Shown: positions 1 through 9,847, numbered from the stretch's first letter. The stretch: 64,000 nt of DNA from Phycisphaerae bacterium (GCA_016795065.1 JAEUIU010000078.1:18005-82004); one strand, 5' to 3'. The notes: a model not told the origin generated them from the sequence alone. Program-made: numbers and translations.

Positions 1-1708
1 CACCGATGCCGTAGCGGAGCTTGAGGATCTCGCGCTCACGGTAGGTGAGGGTCTTGAGCACGTCGTTGATCCGCTGACGAAGCATGTCGTTCGTCGCCGA
101 TTCCGACGGGCTCTCCTGACGCTCGTCCTCGATGAAGTCGCCGAAGTGGGAGTCCTCGCTCTCGCCGACCGGACGGTCAAGCGAGATCGGGTGCCGCGAG
201 ATCTTCATCACGCGACGGGTCTCCTCAATCGGCATCTTCGCCTTGATGGCGATCTCTTCGACCGTCGGCTCGCGGCCCAGTTCCTGAAGGAGGTTCTTCT
301 GGATGTTCCGAAGTTTCGACATCGTCTCGATCATGTGGACCGGGACGCGAATCGTGCGGGCGTGATCGGCGATCGCGCGGGTGATGGCCTGGCGGATCCA
401 CCACGTCGCATACGTCGAGAACTTATAGCCTCGCTTGTACTCGTACTTGTCAACGGCACGCATCAGGCCGGTGTTGCCTTCCTGGATGATGTCGAGGAAG
501 GGCAGACCGCGGTTGCGGTACTTCTTGGCGATCGAGACCACGAGACGGAGGTTGCCGCCGGAGAGGTCACGCTTGGCCTGTTCGTACTCGCTGAAGACCC
601 GCTCGATGTCGCGGATGCGGTTGTCGAGGTCGCCGGGCTCGGCCAGCACCAGCGTGCGGAGGCCGTCGAACTCCTCGCGCATCACCATGACGTCCTCCGG
701 GTCGTAGCGATCCGGATGCTTGTCGGCCTTGGCGAGGTGCTTGAGGATGTCCTTGATCTTCCGGTTGATTGCCTGCAGCTTGCGAAGTAGCGGCTGGATG
801 CGACCGGTGCGCAGACAGCACTCCTCAAGAAGCGTTGCGATCTTGCGGCGACGGCGACGGATCTCCTCGGTCAGCTCAGCCCGAGCGTGCTCGGAGAGCT
901 TCTCGGTCTCGAGCTTCTCCCACGCCTGACGGTTGAGGTCGAGGAGGCGCTGGATCGTCTGGAGGTTGACCGGGATGCGGGCCGCGATCTTGTCCTTCGC
1001 GTTCTCTTCGGCGGTCGAGATGCGCATCGTTCGATCGAAGGGAAGCGAGCCCTCGTGGACCTGCTTCAGGATCTCGATCGCCTGGGTCGCCGCGTAGTCG
1101 CTCTCAAGCGTCTTCCTGCGGAAGATCATGCGGGTCGTCTCGATCTTCTTCGCGAGACGGATTTCCTCCTCACGGGTGAGCAGCGGAATCGTGCCCATCT
1201 GGGTGAGGTACATGCGGATCGGGTCGTCGATCCGCTTCGAGCCCTGCTCGTTGATCGCCTGCTCGACTGCGGCCTGAGTCTCGGCGTCGTCGAGGAGCTC
1301 GTCCTCGGCGCCGGCGACGGCCGCGGGCTCTTCGGTGTTGTCGATGGGTTCGCCGAGATCGATCTCTGGCTCGCCGCCCAAGTCCAACGGCGGCTCATCG
1401 ACGGTGTCCTCGTCGATCATCTGCACCTTGGGCGTGTTCTTCCCCTTCTTGGGGTCGTCGCGCTGGAACTTCAGGTTGGTCTGAAGCGGGGCAATGAACG
1501 AGGCGTAGCCGTTCCGTCGAACCTCAGGTTCGTCGAGAAGGGTGATGCCGTTCTTCTGGAAGAGCACCAGGAGCTCGTCCAGCCGATCCGGGTCGACGTA
1601 CTCGTCGGGAAGGCAGGTGTTGAGCTCTTCGTAGGAGATCCACGAGCGGCCCGAGCCAATGGTGAAGAGCTGGCGAAGGACGTCGTATTGTTCGAGGTTG
1701 ATGGTCAC
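1..1708 (-). CDS. rpoD: RNA polymerase primary sigma factor RpoD (3' part lies off the left edge)
   Basis: Primary sigma-70 factor that directs RNA polymerase to housekeeping promoters. About 569 codons are visible and region 4.2 is cut off by the window edge. Region 1.2 (IDDPIRMYLTQMG, near residue 160) is followed by a charged non-conserved stretch. Regions 2.1-2.4 follow, with LVVSIAKKYRNRGLPFLDII and the core/-10 motif YATWWIRQAI near residues 385-440. Region 3 (TIRVPVHMIETMSKL) and the start of region 4 (YREREILKLRYGIG) come last. The start is taken as GTG at 1708 because no other start is in frame nearby; a GGAG lies about 10 bases upstream. dnaG lies 113 bases upstream on the same strand, recalling the dnaG-rpoD macromolecular synthesis operon. 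Identity is seen directly; the exact start is less sure. Confidence 0.97.
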   Translation of the reverse strand, partial: MTINLEQYDVLRQLFTIGSGRSWISYEELNTCLPDEYVDPDRLDELLVLFQKNGITLLDEPEVRRNGYASFIAPLQTNLKFQRDDPKKGKNTPKVQMIDEDTVDEPPLDLGGEPEIDLGEPIDNTEEPAAVAGAEDELLDDAETQAAVEQAINEQGSKRIDDPIRMYLTQMGTIPLLTREEEIRLAKKIETTRMIFRRKTLESDYAATQAIEILKQVHEGSLPFDRTMRISTAEENAKDKIAARIPVNLQTIQRLLDLNRQAWEKLETEKLSEHARAELTEEIRRRRRKIATLLEECCLRTGRIQPLLRKLQAINRKIKDILKHLAKADKHPDRYDPEDVMVMREEFDGLRTLVLAEPGDLDNRIRDIERVFSEYEQAKRDLSGGNLRLVVSIAKKYRNRGLPFLDIIQEGNTGLMRAVDKYEYKRGYKFSTYATWWIRQAITRAIADHARTIRVPVHMIETMSKLRNIQKNLLQELGREPTVEEIAIKAKMPIEETRRVMKISRHPISLDRPVGESEDSHFGDFIEDERQESPSESATNDMLRQRINDVLKTLTYREREILKLRYGIG

Positions 1709-1821
1709 GGCGAGGAGGCTCCGAAGCGGAGGAGGAGGAGTTTCGGGAGCGAATGAGAGGCGATGCGTCGAGAACGATGGTGAGGTTGTGGTGTCAGTTG
1801 GGCAATCGGGCGAAAGGTGCG

Positions 1822-3948
1822 TCAGGTGCGGACCCGTTTGGGGATGCGGGTCACGTCCGGGCCGCGTTCACGCATTTGGCGAAGTCGGGCGTCAGCGATG
1901 TGCGCCGCGGCGTGTGCCGGGTCAGGCACCGAAGCGGCTGGTGCCGAGGATGCGGCGTCCGCGGCGAAATCTCTCGCCGACGGTGACGAATCCAGGTTTC
2001 CGATTCCCGTCACATCCACCGTCGGGTCGCCAACCATCCTGTTCGATGGCCCAAAGCGACCCATATCCCGTTCCCTTGCAGCCAAACGCTCCAGGCTGAG
2101 ATACGCGTCGCGAACCCGATCGAGCGTGGTCCGCTCGTCCCGTTCGCGCAACGACTCACCCAAGAGCCACAGATCGGATGCTAGGCCCTTCTGACGCGAA
2201 TCGGCAAGCTCCGCAAGCACAACGTTGAAGGTGGGTATTTGCCCAGCCTCAGCGATGTTGTGCCAAGTCCGGTAGACGGCCCGATACTCCGGCGAGCGAA
2301 ACGCCGCAGGCTGACAGGCTTCCGGAAGCGGCAACATATGCGTGGACGTCGGATCGTCGGGGTCGGCCACGGCTACTGATTCCCTGACGCATGCCGGGTT
2401 GGACAACACCAACGCGAGCAGAAACCGTTCAGCCTCGCGACGGGCCCGGCTCAGCGGTTGGCCGGTCTCGCTCGGGCCAAGGCCGGCGGATGCGTCGTAG
2501 GTCGCAAGGTCATCCGAATCCTCGGACCCTTGTTCCGAATAGTCGGAAGGGGAACTGTTCGGTCCTGATGGCTGGTCGTTGCGGCTTCGCGAGGTGACCC
2601 GAGCCTGCGGCATCGCCTCCTCGATTTCCCGTTCGGGAACGCGGACGATCGAGGCCAGGCGGGCCACGATCGGTCGACGGCGGACACCCGGCAGCGAGGC
2701 GTACCCGAGTTCGACCAGCCGGGCGAGCAAGGCCTCAAGGACCTTCTGCTTCGCGGCGAGCCCGGACTTCGCCGAGTAGTTGGCAAAGAACCGCCGCACG
2801 AAATATTCCAAGGCGTCGACGGCCCCATCAAGGCACCGCTGGAAGATCTCGACGCCGCCCGGCTCGCGGAGCAATTCGTCCGGATCGAGGTCGTCTGGGA
2901 GCGTGCAGACCTTGACGTCGATGCGCTCGGCGAAGAAGACTTCGACGCCCCGATCGGCTGCCCGCAGACCCGCCGCATCACCGTCGAAGAGAAGGACGAC
3001 CGTCGTGCAAAGCCGTTGAAGAATGTGGGCGTGCTCACGGGTCAGGGCGGTCCCCAACGTCGCAACGACATTGCGAATCCCGGCCTCGTGGCAGGCGATC
3101 ACATCGGTGTAACCCTCGGTCACGATCGCGACCTGGGACTTGATGATGTGCTGCTTGGCCAAGTGAATGCCGTAGAGGGCCTTACTCTTGTGGAAGAGCG
3201 GAGACTCCGGGCTGTTGATGTACTTGGGCTCGTCCTCCTCGCGAATCTTGCGACCACCGAAGGCGATCGGACGTCCGAGGTCGTCGCAGATGGGGAAGAT
3301 CAGCCGGTGTCGGAGGAGGTCTCCACGTCCATAGTTGCCTTCGCGGACGATGCCCGCCTCGATGAACGCATCGATCGACGGGGGGGCTTCACGGCCGGTC
3401 TCCTTGGCCATCGCGGTCGCGCGGGCAATGGCGTTTTCCATCGCGTCGCGGCGGTCCGGGGCATAGCCGAGTTGGAAGGCCTCAACCATCTCGGCGGCGA
3501 TTCGCCGCTTCGCGATCGCCTCGCGGGCGGTGGCGCCATCGGTCGGATCTGCGAGGAGCCGTCGATAGAGCCTCATGGCAAGCTGATTGGCCCGATAGAG
3601 GTCGTCCTTTCGGATGCCGTCACTCTTTTCAGGCCGCTCAAAACGATTGGTCAGTTCGATGCCCGCCCTCGCAGCGAGGAGCTTGAGGGCATCGATGAAG
3701 GTCATCTTGTGATAGTTGATCAGGAAGTCGAAGGCATTCCCGCTCGCGCCACATGCGAAACACTTGTAAAAGGGTGTTCCCTTGTGGGAAACGACCTGGA
3801 AGGAGGGGCTGCGGTCGTCGTGAAACGGACAGAGCCCGACGTGTTCGCGCCCCTTGGGCCGGAGGGCGATGTGCTCGCCGATCAGGGCCACGAGATCGGT
3901 GGCTTCCAGCACTCGATCTCGATCTGGGTTGGGGGCGAAGGGGCTCAT
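1822..3948 (-). CDS. dnaG: DNA primase DnaG
   Basis: Synthesises RNA primers for the replication fork. The product is 708 aa from the ATG at 3948. The reading frame is open 46 codons further upstream, but that part is not primase-like and was left out. The N-terminal CHC2 zinc finger has C40, H43, C63 and C66 (CPFHDD and YKCFACG). A primase catalytic core and TOPRIM domain follow, with the TEGYTDV motif and the acidic LLFDGDAAG motif. The C-terminal third (from about residue 430) is Ser/Asp-rich and then helical, as expected for a helicase-interacting region. rpoD follows downstream on the same strand. The length is slightly above the usual 580-650 aa. No clear Shine-Dalgarno is seen at the chosen start. 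Confidence 0.95.
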   Translation of the reverse strand: MSPFAPNPDRDRVLEATDLVALIGEHIALRPKGREHVGLCPFHDDRSPSFQVVSHKGTPFYKCFACGASGNAFDFLINYHKMTFIDALKLLAARAGIELTNRFERPEKSDGIRKDDLYRANQLAMRLYRRLLADPTDGATAREAIAKRRIAAEMVEAFQLGYAPDRRDAMENAIARATAMAKETGREAPPSIDAFIEAGIVREGNYGRGDLLRHRLIFPICDDLGRPIAFGGRKIREEDEPKYINSPESPLFHKSKALYGIHLAKQHIIKSQVAIVTEGYTDVIACHEAGIRNVVATLGTALTREHAHILQRLCTTVVLLFDGDAAGLRAADRGVEVFFAERIDVKVCTLPDDLDPDELLREPGGVEIFQRCLDGAVDALEYFVRRFFANYSAKSGLAAKQKVLEALLARLVELGYASLPGVRRRPIVARLASIVRVPEREIEEAMPQARVTSRSRNDQPSGPNSSPSDYSEQGSEDSDDLATYDASAGLGPSETGQPLSRARREAERFLLALVLSNPACVRESVAVADPDDPTSTHMLPLPEACQPAAFRSPEYRAVYRTWHNIAEAGQIPTFNVVLAELADSRQKGLASDLWLLGESLRERDERTTLDRVRDAYLSLERLAARERDMGRFGPSNRMVGDPTVDVTGIGNLDSSPSARDFAADAASSAPAASVPDPAHAAAHIADARLRQMRERGPDVTRIPKRVRT

Positions 3949-4798
3949 GCGAGGTGAATGACGGGGAACGACTGCGGGCAAATGACGAGAGGGCTCGTAC
4001 GGAGGCGGGGAAATGCACCTCACGAGTTTCGAGTCCCGGACAACGGTTTGAAGGGGAATGGCAGCGAAACAATGGGCAAGACGCAAACCACCGAGGCAAT
4101 GGCGATCGCTCGCGTGTGGACTCTGTTGTCAAGGAGCAGGATGCTTCCCTTGGCAACATGACCCAGCGAAAGAGCGACGAGGCTCTCCACTGGATGTCGG
4201 TTTCGTTGGCACGTCCATGACGCAGCCGAACAGAACGACAAGCCCGCCCGCGGGCGGCAACATCCACCAACCCGAGGTTTGCTCGATCGTCGATCCGACT
4301 GCCGTGCAACGGGCTTCGCTCTCATTGGCGCGGAGCCCTCGCAGGGTCCATGGCGAGCCAAAAACAGCACGCACAGGCGAGTGAATCGACGTTTAGGATG
4401 GACCCACTCGGAGCTTCCGTCCTTCGCACACGGGCGTGTGGTCAGGTCTCGGAGTGGGGGGTTCGTGACGGGGAGGAGGGTTCCGTTCGTGCCGATCAGG
4501 GCAGGCGAATCGAGGTCGTCAGCGAACTCCCGAAGCCTACGCCCCGGAGGGAAACCGTCAACCATCGGATGTGAAGTTCGCTTCACTTCGACGGAAATCT
4601 GACGCTATCCCGGTTGACACCCGATGTCAGAGTTGTTCTCGACGGCAGGCTGAGACCCCGTGGTATCGAGTTCTCCCACGTTGCTCCCTGGGCCGAGGAG
4701 CGATGCGCATGCCATCGCTGTCACGGAAGCGGGGGGCATTCCAGAGCATCTCGCCCCTCACCGGGGAGGGAGCCGGCCAAACTCGTGGGAGGCTTGGC
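3949..4798. other. Gene-poor stretch between rpmB and dnaG
   Basis: No convincing gene is visible in these 850 bases. Open frames exist on both strands, but their translations are Arg/Ser/Pro-rich and look like high-GC shadows. A perfect hairpin, GTGAAG-TTCG-CTTCAC, lies at 4571-4586 with a UUCG-type loop. It has no T-run on either side, so a terminator role is doubtful. The promoter of dnaG should lie near 3950-4100 on the minus strand, but no clear -35/-10 pair was identified. Confidence 0.5.
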
Positions 4799-5077
4799 TT
4801 AGGCGATTTCGCCTGCGGCCTTGCGACGGGTGTATGCGAACTTCCGCTTGATCGGCTTGTTCACCAGACCTTGCCGAATCGCCCTGACGCTCGCCTTAAC
4901 GCGGGTCGGGGTGCCATCGATCACCGTGGTGACGACTTGGAGGTTCGGCTTGAAGCGGCGGGGCTTGATCGAGGTCGTCTTGACGCCGACGCCGCCGAGA
5001 TACTTCGCCTTGCCGCGATACTTGCAGACGTTTCCGCGACGGGTCTTGGCACCGGTGAAATGGCACACGCGAGGCAT
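4799..5077 (-). CDS. rpmB: 50S ribosomal protein L28
   Basis: Component of the large ribosomal subunit. The 92-aa product starts MPRVCHFTGAKTRRGN and is strongly basic, with the L28 body visible in VKTTSIKPRRFKPNLQ and the Arg/Lys-rich C-terminus. The ATG at 5077 is preceded by GGAG six bases upstream, which fixes this start over a longer open frame reaching 5170. It is slightly longer than the usual 60-80 aa. It stands alone, downstream of the msrC-like gene on the same strand. Confidence 0.93.
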   Translation of the reverse strand: MPRVCHFTGAKTRRGNVCKYRGKAKYLGGVGVKTTSIKPRRFKPNLQVVTTVIDGTPTRVKASVRAIRQGLVNKPIKRKFAYTRRKAAGEIA

Positions 5078-5203
5078 AGCTGGCTCCAGCTCGACAAAAG
5101 CACGACAACAACGGATCGGGCGACCCGAAAGGGAAGCCGAGCAGTGTACCGACAAGTGCCCCAGCGCCAAGGGGCTCGACCTCTCGGATTGCCAGCTTAC
5201 GGC

Positions 5204-5788
5204 TTAGCCAGGTCCGTGGACCGAGAAACCCGCCGCCTTGAGGACGCCTGCAAGGCCCTCGGCGTCAACCTCGGTGAAGCGACCCACCTCGTGGCTGTCG
5301 AGGTCCAGGACGGCGAAACAGCCCGATTCGGTGCTTCGATCGGGCCGCTGGAGGGCCGCTGGAACAGCCAGAAAGACCGGTAGGACGATCTCCGAGCGAT
5401 CGCGAGGGTCGCAGGCGACGTAGTCCGCGCCGAGGTCCCGCACGTCCCGAATGATCCGAATCGACTTGGTCCGAAAGGACTGGCCGCAGACCCCGTGGAG
5501 CCCAATCGGTGAGCAGGCCGGCTTGTTTCGGGAGGGCCCCAAGACCAGTTCAACCCCGCTCTCCGTCTGCTGCGGGAGGTAGAAACCGACCCATGACACC
5601 CCGACTTGGGCCCCGAGGTGAGCGAAGTGGGTCCACACAGCGTCGGCAACCGCCCGCATTCGCGACGTCGGGTCGCCCGTGGTGGAGGCCTTGACGAGGC
5701 GGGCCGTGTCCTCAGCGGCAGAACGATAGCGACGAATCAGATCGTCTTTTCGCTCACCGATGGTCATGCCCGTGGCGGCCATGTTCAT
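5204..5788 (-). CDS. msrC: GAF-domain free-methionine-(R)-sulfoxide reductase
   Basis: Predicted to reduce free methionine-R-sulfoxide in the cytoplasm, repairing oxidised methionine with thioredoxin as electron donor. The 194-aa product is one GAF domain. The fRMsr hallmarks are present: WVGFYL, LVLGP, the three redox cysteines C92 (KPAC), C101 (GVCG) and C126 (VACD), then RSEIVLPVF and VLDLDSHEVGRF. A GGAG lies about 10 bases before the ATG at 5788; internal ATGs at the third and eighth codons are alternatives. clpX ends 60 bases upstream on the same strand, so the two may be co-transcribed. The domain and cysteines are seen; the substrate is inferred from the family. Confidence 0.88.
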   Translation of the reverse strand: MNMAATGMTIGERKDDLIRRYRSAAEDTARLVKASTTGDPTSRMRAVADAVWTHFAHLGAQVGVSWVGFYLPQQTESGVELVLGPSRNKPACSPIGLHGVCGQSFRTKSIRIIRDVRDLGADYVACDPRDRSEIVLPVFLAVPAALQRPDRSTESGCFAVLDLDSHEVGRFTEVDAEGLAGVLKAAGFSVHGPG

Positions 5789-5848
5789 CGCACAGACTCC
5801 GCACGTCTTGACGATCCCGATCCCCCGACCGAGCGGTCAGGCCCCCGG

Positions 5849-7402
5849 TCAGGCTGATTCCTTCGCCAAGCGTCGAGCCAACTCGGCGAGCGGCTTCTTC
5901 CGCTCGATCGCCTCGGCATCGATCACATAGGTCACGTTGGTGTTGTCCATCTCCGGGAGCTGGTACATGAGATCAATCATGATCTCGTCAAGCACCGCTC
6001 GCAAGGCGCGGGCGCCGGTGCGGCGAGAGAGGGCACGATCCGAGATCAGGCGAAGCGCGTCGTCGCCGAATTCAAGTCGCGCACCTTCGAGAGAGAAAAG
6101 GTGTTGGTACTGACGCACCAGCGCGTTCTTCGGCTCGGTGAGGATCGAGATCATCGCGTCCATTCCGAGCGGCATGAGCGGACAGAGAACTGGAAGGCGG
6201 CCGACGAGCTCTGGGATGAGCCCGAACTCCAGCACGTCCTCGGGCGTGATCTGGGAGAGCGCCTTGGCGTCCTCAACGAGCCGGTTGTCGCCGGCCTGGT
6301 CCGCGGTGAAGCCGATGCGACGCTTGCCGATGCGGCGGCGAATGATGTCTTCGATGCCGACGAAGCTGCCGCCGCAGATGAACAGGATGTGCGTCGTGTC
6401 CATCTGAATGTACTGCTGCTCGGGGTGCTTGCGGCCTCCCTGCGGCGGCACATTGGCGACGGTCCCTTCGAGCATCTTCAGAAGTGACTGCTGCACGCCT
6501 TCGCCGGAGACGTCGCGGGTGATCGAGACGTTCTGGCTGGTCTTGCCGATCTTGTCGATCTCATCGATGTAGATGATGCCCCGTTGAGCGCTCTCAAGGT
6601 CGTAGTCGGCACCTTGAAGGAGCTTGAGCAGGAGGTTCTCGACGTCCTCACCAACGTAGCCGGCCTCGGTGAGCGTGGTCGCGTCGCCGATGGCGAAGGG
6701 GACGTTGAGGATGCGGGCCAGCGTTCGAGCCAGCAGTGTCTTGCCGGTGCCGGTCGGACCGACCAAGAGCACGTTCGACTTGTCGAGTTCGACCGGGCAG
6801 TCCTCGTTCTCGGTTTGGGTGAGGCGCTTGTAGTGGTTGTGCACCGCGACCGAGAGGGCACGCTTGGCCGACTCCTGGCCGATCACGTACTGATCGAGGA
6901 ATTCCTTGATCTGGCGCGGCGCGGGAATGGTCGAGAAGAGCGGACGAGCGCTCTGAACGCGACGACGCTCCTGCCGGAAGATGTTCTGGCAGAGGTCGGT
7001 GCAGTTGGAGCAGATGTAGACGTCGCCGGGACCTTCGACCATCGGGCCGACTTCACGGGAGGTCTTGCCGCAGAACGAGCATGTCGTGACCTTGCGGCCG
7101 CGGAAACCACCGTCGCCGCTGCCCGAGCCACCGCTTCCGCCACTGCCGCCGCCGCTACCACCGCCGGATCCTGTTCCGCCGCCGCTCAGATAGTCACCCT
7201 CGCCGCGGCCTCGCCGCGGTGGGTTGCCTGGACCGCTTCCTGGTCCTCCGGTTGGTCCAGATGTTGGACCTGGGGTCGGATTTCCCGTGGGCTTCGGGCT
7301 GGCAGGCTGGGGAAGGGCGTTCGGTTGGGGGCGACCCGCGTCCGATCGCGAGGTCTGGTTCGACGGGCGAGGAGAGTTCGGCGACGAGGACGGAATGGTC
7401 AT
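5849..7402 (-). CDS. clpX: ATP-dependent Clp protease ATP-binding subunit ClpX, with a long Gly/Pro-rich N-terminal extension
   Basis: AAA+ unfoldase that feeds substrates to the ClpP peptidase. The product is 517 aa against about 420 in most bacteria. Residues 1-100 are low complexity: first Pro/Ser/Asn-rich, then a run of Gly and Ser. The normal protein follows. It has a zinc-binding domain (C108, C111, C131, C134), Walker A GPTGTGKT at 215-222, pore loop GYVG at 248-251, Walker B IIYIDEID at 276-283, and sensor/arginine motifs such as RRTGARALR. No clpP is adjacent. The start at 7402 is the first ATG of the frame. Internal starts would remove the extension, but no better Shine-Dalgarno is seen closer to the zinc domain. 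Confidence 0.95.
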   Translation of the reverse strand: MTIPSSSPNSPRPSNQTSRSDAGRPQPNALPQPASPKPTGNPTPGPTSGPTGGPGSGPGNPPRRGRGEGDYLSGGGTGSGGGSGGGSGGSGGSGSGDGGFRGRKVTTCSFCGKTSREVGPMVEGPGDVYICSNCTDLCQNIFRQERRRVQSARPLFSTIPAPRQIKEFLDQYVIGQESAKRALSVAVHNHYKRLTQTENEDCPVELDKSNVLLVGPTGTGKTLLARTLARILNVPFAIGDATTLTEAGYVGEDVENLLLKLLQGADYDLESAQRGIIYIDEIDKIGKTSQNVSITRDVSGEGVQQSLLKMLEGTVANVPPQGGRKHPEQQYIQMDTTHILFICGGSFVGIEDIIRRRIGKRRIGFTADQAGDNRLVEDAKALSQITPEDVLEFGLIPELVGRLPVLCPLMPLGMDAMISILTEPKNALVRQYQHLFSLEGARLEFGDDALRLISDRALSRRTGARALRAVLDEIMIDLMYQLPEMDNTNVTYVIDAEAIERKKPLAELARRLAKESA

Positions 7403-7719
7403 TGGGGCCCCAAAATGGGTGACGCGGCGCGCTCGCAGGCCGCTCTCCCGACGAAACGGGGAAGAGAGGCGGGGTGCAAGCGGAACGCACCGGTGCGAGT
7501 GTATCGGGTCGGTTCGCGGGCGGGTTCAACGTTTCCGCCACTCCGACCCCACTCGGAAGGGTATTTCGGCGGGGATTTGCGGACCGGTCCACTCAACCGG
7601 TTCCTCTTGATGGACACCAACGTCAACGGGACGCGACTGACTCCCGCTCGGCCCGCACGATCGGACGATGGACAACCGATCGAGGAGGGCGATCTTTCGA
7701 TGGCAGCCACGATTCGCGC
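7403..7719. other. Intergenic region upstream of clpX
   Basis: About 317 bases without a believable gene; frames here translate to Arg/Ser-rich sequence. The minus-strand promoter of clpX is expected here, but I could not single out a convincing -35/-10 pair. Confidence 0.4.
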
Positions 7720-8208
7720 TTAGCGTCTTGGGGGAGACTCCCGACCGTCCGTTCGGGAGGGCGGTCCCGAACCGCCCCGTGGCCTCTTTGGCTTCACGAG
7801 CTTGTCAGCCATCTCCTCACGGCTCGGCCGCTTGGCGAGCATCGCTGCCTTCGCTCGCTCGAATTCGGCGGCGGTCATCTCCCCACGGTTGTGCATCTGC
7901 CGCAGGTCATAGAGCGTGAAGCCGGGGGTTGTTCCCTCTTCTGCCCCGGCGATGCGGCGGCGGAGCCACATCGCGAAGAGCCCGCCGACGACGGCAATCA
8001 CGAGAAGTGCCAAGAGATAGGGCCAGATGCGCCCAAAGAGGTCTCCAGCGCCGCCGCCCATTCCACTCATCGCCACGCCGCTATTCGCCGGAGGCGCAAC
8101 CGTGACACCGATACTCACGCCTCCGAGCAGCGAGACTGAATCGGCGATCCAGCCGCGCCCACCGAGCCCGCTCGCGAGAATACTCGTGCTCAGCAGGTGG
8201 TTAGGCAC
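7720..8208 (-). CDS. Small membrane protein with SHOCT-like C-terminal segment
   Basis: Unknown function; 162 aa. The first 50 residues are Gly/Ser-rich and hydrophobic, possibly a signal peptide. One clear transmembrane helix follows (IWPYLLALLVIAVVGGLF, near residues 61-78), then a basic cytoplasmic stretch. A helical motif near residues 97-125 (YDLRQMHNRGEMTAAEFERA) resembles the short SHOCT oligomerisation motif. The tail is basic and Pro/Arg-rich. It sits downstream of the trigger factor gene on the same strand. Internal ATGs at codons 47 and 50 are alternative starts that would leave only the single helix. The gene is probably real by composition; its role cannot be inferred. Confidence 0.65.
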   Translation of the reverse strand: MPNHLLSTSILASGLGGRGWIADSVSLLGGVSIGVTVAPPANSGVAMSGMGGGAGDLFGRIWPYLLALLVIAVVGGLFAMWLRRRIAGAEEGTTPGFTLYDLRQMHNRGEMTAAEFERAKAAMLAKRPSREEMADKLVKPKRPRGGSGPPSRTDGRESPPRR

Positions 8209-8287
8209 GCGAGGCTTTCCCCATCAAAGGCGGGGCCGTCCCGAGGAGAACAGGGCCTCATGGGACCGAACGCGTTCTTCAATGCCC

Positions 8288-9730
8288 CTACTTGGATGAC
8301 TTGCCGGGCTTGGCGTCTGACTTGCCCTTGGCGAGGACCTTGGCCTTCTCCTCTGCGCGGCTTTGGACGTCCTTGTTCCAGTCGTCGGCAGAGACGTCGG
8401 AAACGTTGGCCTTCTCGAGAATGCGATCAGCGGTCTTCTGCTCGCGGATCTGAAGAGCGACATCGTTGATGGCGCCGGTGCGGCTGAGCTGCTGACGGAC
8501 CTGGTCGGGCCGCATGTTCTGGCTTTGTGCGATCTGATGGATGCGTCCAGCGACTTCCTGCTCGGTGACCTGCACGCCGTACTGTTCGGCGAGGCGGGCG
8601 AGGATGAAGAAGAGTCGCAGACGTGAACGGGCCTGTTCCTCGCTCTGGCCGCGAAGTTCAGCAAGGCGCTGCTCGACGGTGTTCTCGTCCAAACCGCGCT
8701 GGAGGAGGTCAAGCCGCTGACGGGCGATCGACCTGGAAACCTGGCGCTCAGAGAGCTTCGGCGGAAGGTCGAAGTGCACCTGATCGAGGAGCCACTCGAA
8801 AATCTGTTCGCGCTGGGCTGCCAATTGCTCGCCATCGCGGCGCTGTTCGAGAGCGAACTTGATTTGCTCGCGGAAGATCTCTTCTGTGCCGAGGCCAAAC
8901 TTCTCGACGAGGGCCGACACCTCTGCCGGCGTGATCCGCTCGGCGGCGCGGATGGTGTACTTGATGGTCAGCTTCTTGCCGCGGACCTCCTCGCGCTCGT
9001 GATATTCCGGTCCGACGGTCGAGACTTCCACCGTATCGCCTGCGACCTTGCCCAGAAGGGCCTTGTCGAGATCGTCGATCAGGAGGCCAAGGAGCTGGCC
9101 CTTGCCCTCGTCCTCGATGGCCGGAACGACCACGAGGGCCTGTTCGGTCTCGAAGAAGATGTCGTCGGCGCCCTCGATGCGCACTTCGGCGCGGCCGATC
9201 ATGCGGTCAAGGTGCTGAAGAGGCTCTTCAATGCGATTCGGGGTGCCCCAGCGATAGCGCTGACGGAGGATTTCCTGATCGATGTGCTCGGCGCCGACCT
9301 CAGCAACCGGCTTCTTGATCGAAAGTCCCTCGACGGATGGCACGTCAAAGTTCGGGACGACCTCAATGTCGACGGAGAAGGTGAATGGCTTGCCTCGCTC
9401 GAGAGCGAGCTCCATCGACTCCTTGGTGAGCTCGGGGTCGGTCACCGGGCGGATCGACTTTTCCTCAATCGCCTTCGAATAGGCATCGCCGACAAGAGCG
9501 CTGCGAGTCTCCTGGAGGACCGCGCCGCCGAATCGCTTCTCGAGGAGCGACCGTGGCGCCTTCCCCTTACGGAATCCGGGCACAGCGGTCTCAAGCTGGA
9601 GCGCGCCGAAGCTGGTTTCGATCCTCGCGTTCACCGCGTCAGCCGGAATCGTGATGGTGATCCGACGGGTCGTGGGGCTCGTCTCTTCGACGACGACGGT
9701 ATTGGGCGTGACTTCGGTCGCGGTAGCCAT
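8288..9730 (-). CDS. tig: Trigger factor, ribosome-associated chaperone and peptidyl-prolyl isomerase
   Basis: Binds nascent chains at the ribosome exit tunnel. The 480-aa product starts at the ATG at 9730. The open frame runs further upstream, but those residues are not conserved. The ribosome-binding N-domain contains the signature VPGFRKGKAPRSLLEKRFG. The middle FKBP-like domain is divergent, reading RMIGRAEVRIEGADDIFFE and beyond. The C-terminal chaperone arms are helical and Gln/Arg-rich, ending in a Lys/Ser-rich tail. In many bacteria tig sits next to clpP-clpX; here clpX lies further downstream on the same strand with a small membrane protein between. Confidence 0.93.
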   Translation of the reverse strand: MATATEVTPNTVVVEETSPTTRRITITIPADAVNARIETSFGALQLETAVPGFRKGKAPRSLLEKRFGGAVLQETRSALVGDAYSKAIEEKSIRPVTDPELTKESMELALERGKPFTFSVDIEVVPNFDVPSVEGLSIKKPVAEVGAEHIDQEILRQRYRWGTPNRIEEPLQHLDRMIGRAEVRIEGADDIFFETEQALVVVPAIEDEGKGQLLGLLIDDLDKALLGKVAGDTVEVSTVGPEYHEREEVRGKKLTIKYTIRAAERITPAEVSALVEKFGLGTEEIFREQIKFALEQRRDGEQLAAQREQIFEWLLDQVHFDLPPKLSERQVSRSIARQRLDLLQRGLDENTVEQRLAELRGQSEEQARSRLRLFFILARLAEQYGVQVTEQEVAGRIHQIAQSQNMRPDQVRQQLSRTGAINDVALQIREQKTADRILEKANVSDVSADDWNKDVQSRAEEKAKVLAKGKSDAKPGKSSK

Positions 9731-9847
9731 GGGAAGTTCAATGAAATGAGGCGAAAGGTCGGGGAGTGTAACAGGTGACGGCAGGTCGGGGGTGCCCGAG
9801 AGCTCCCCTCGGAGTCCCGGAGATCGCGAAGGGGGGGAGGGGGAGAC

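Noticed and set aside
4020..4586. A 188-codon minus-strand frame upstream of dnaG
   Set aside because: Composition typical of a high-GC shadow; no domain and no ribosome-binding site.
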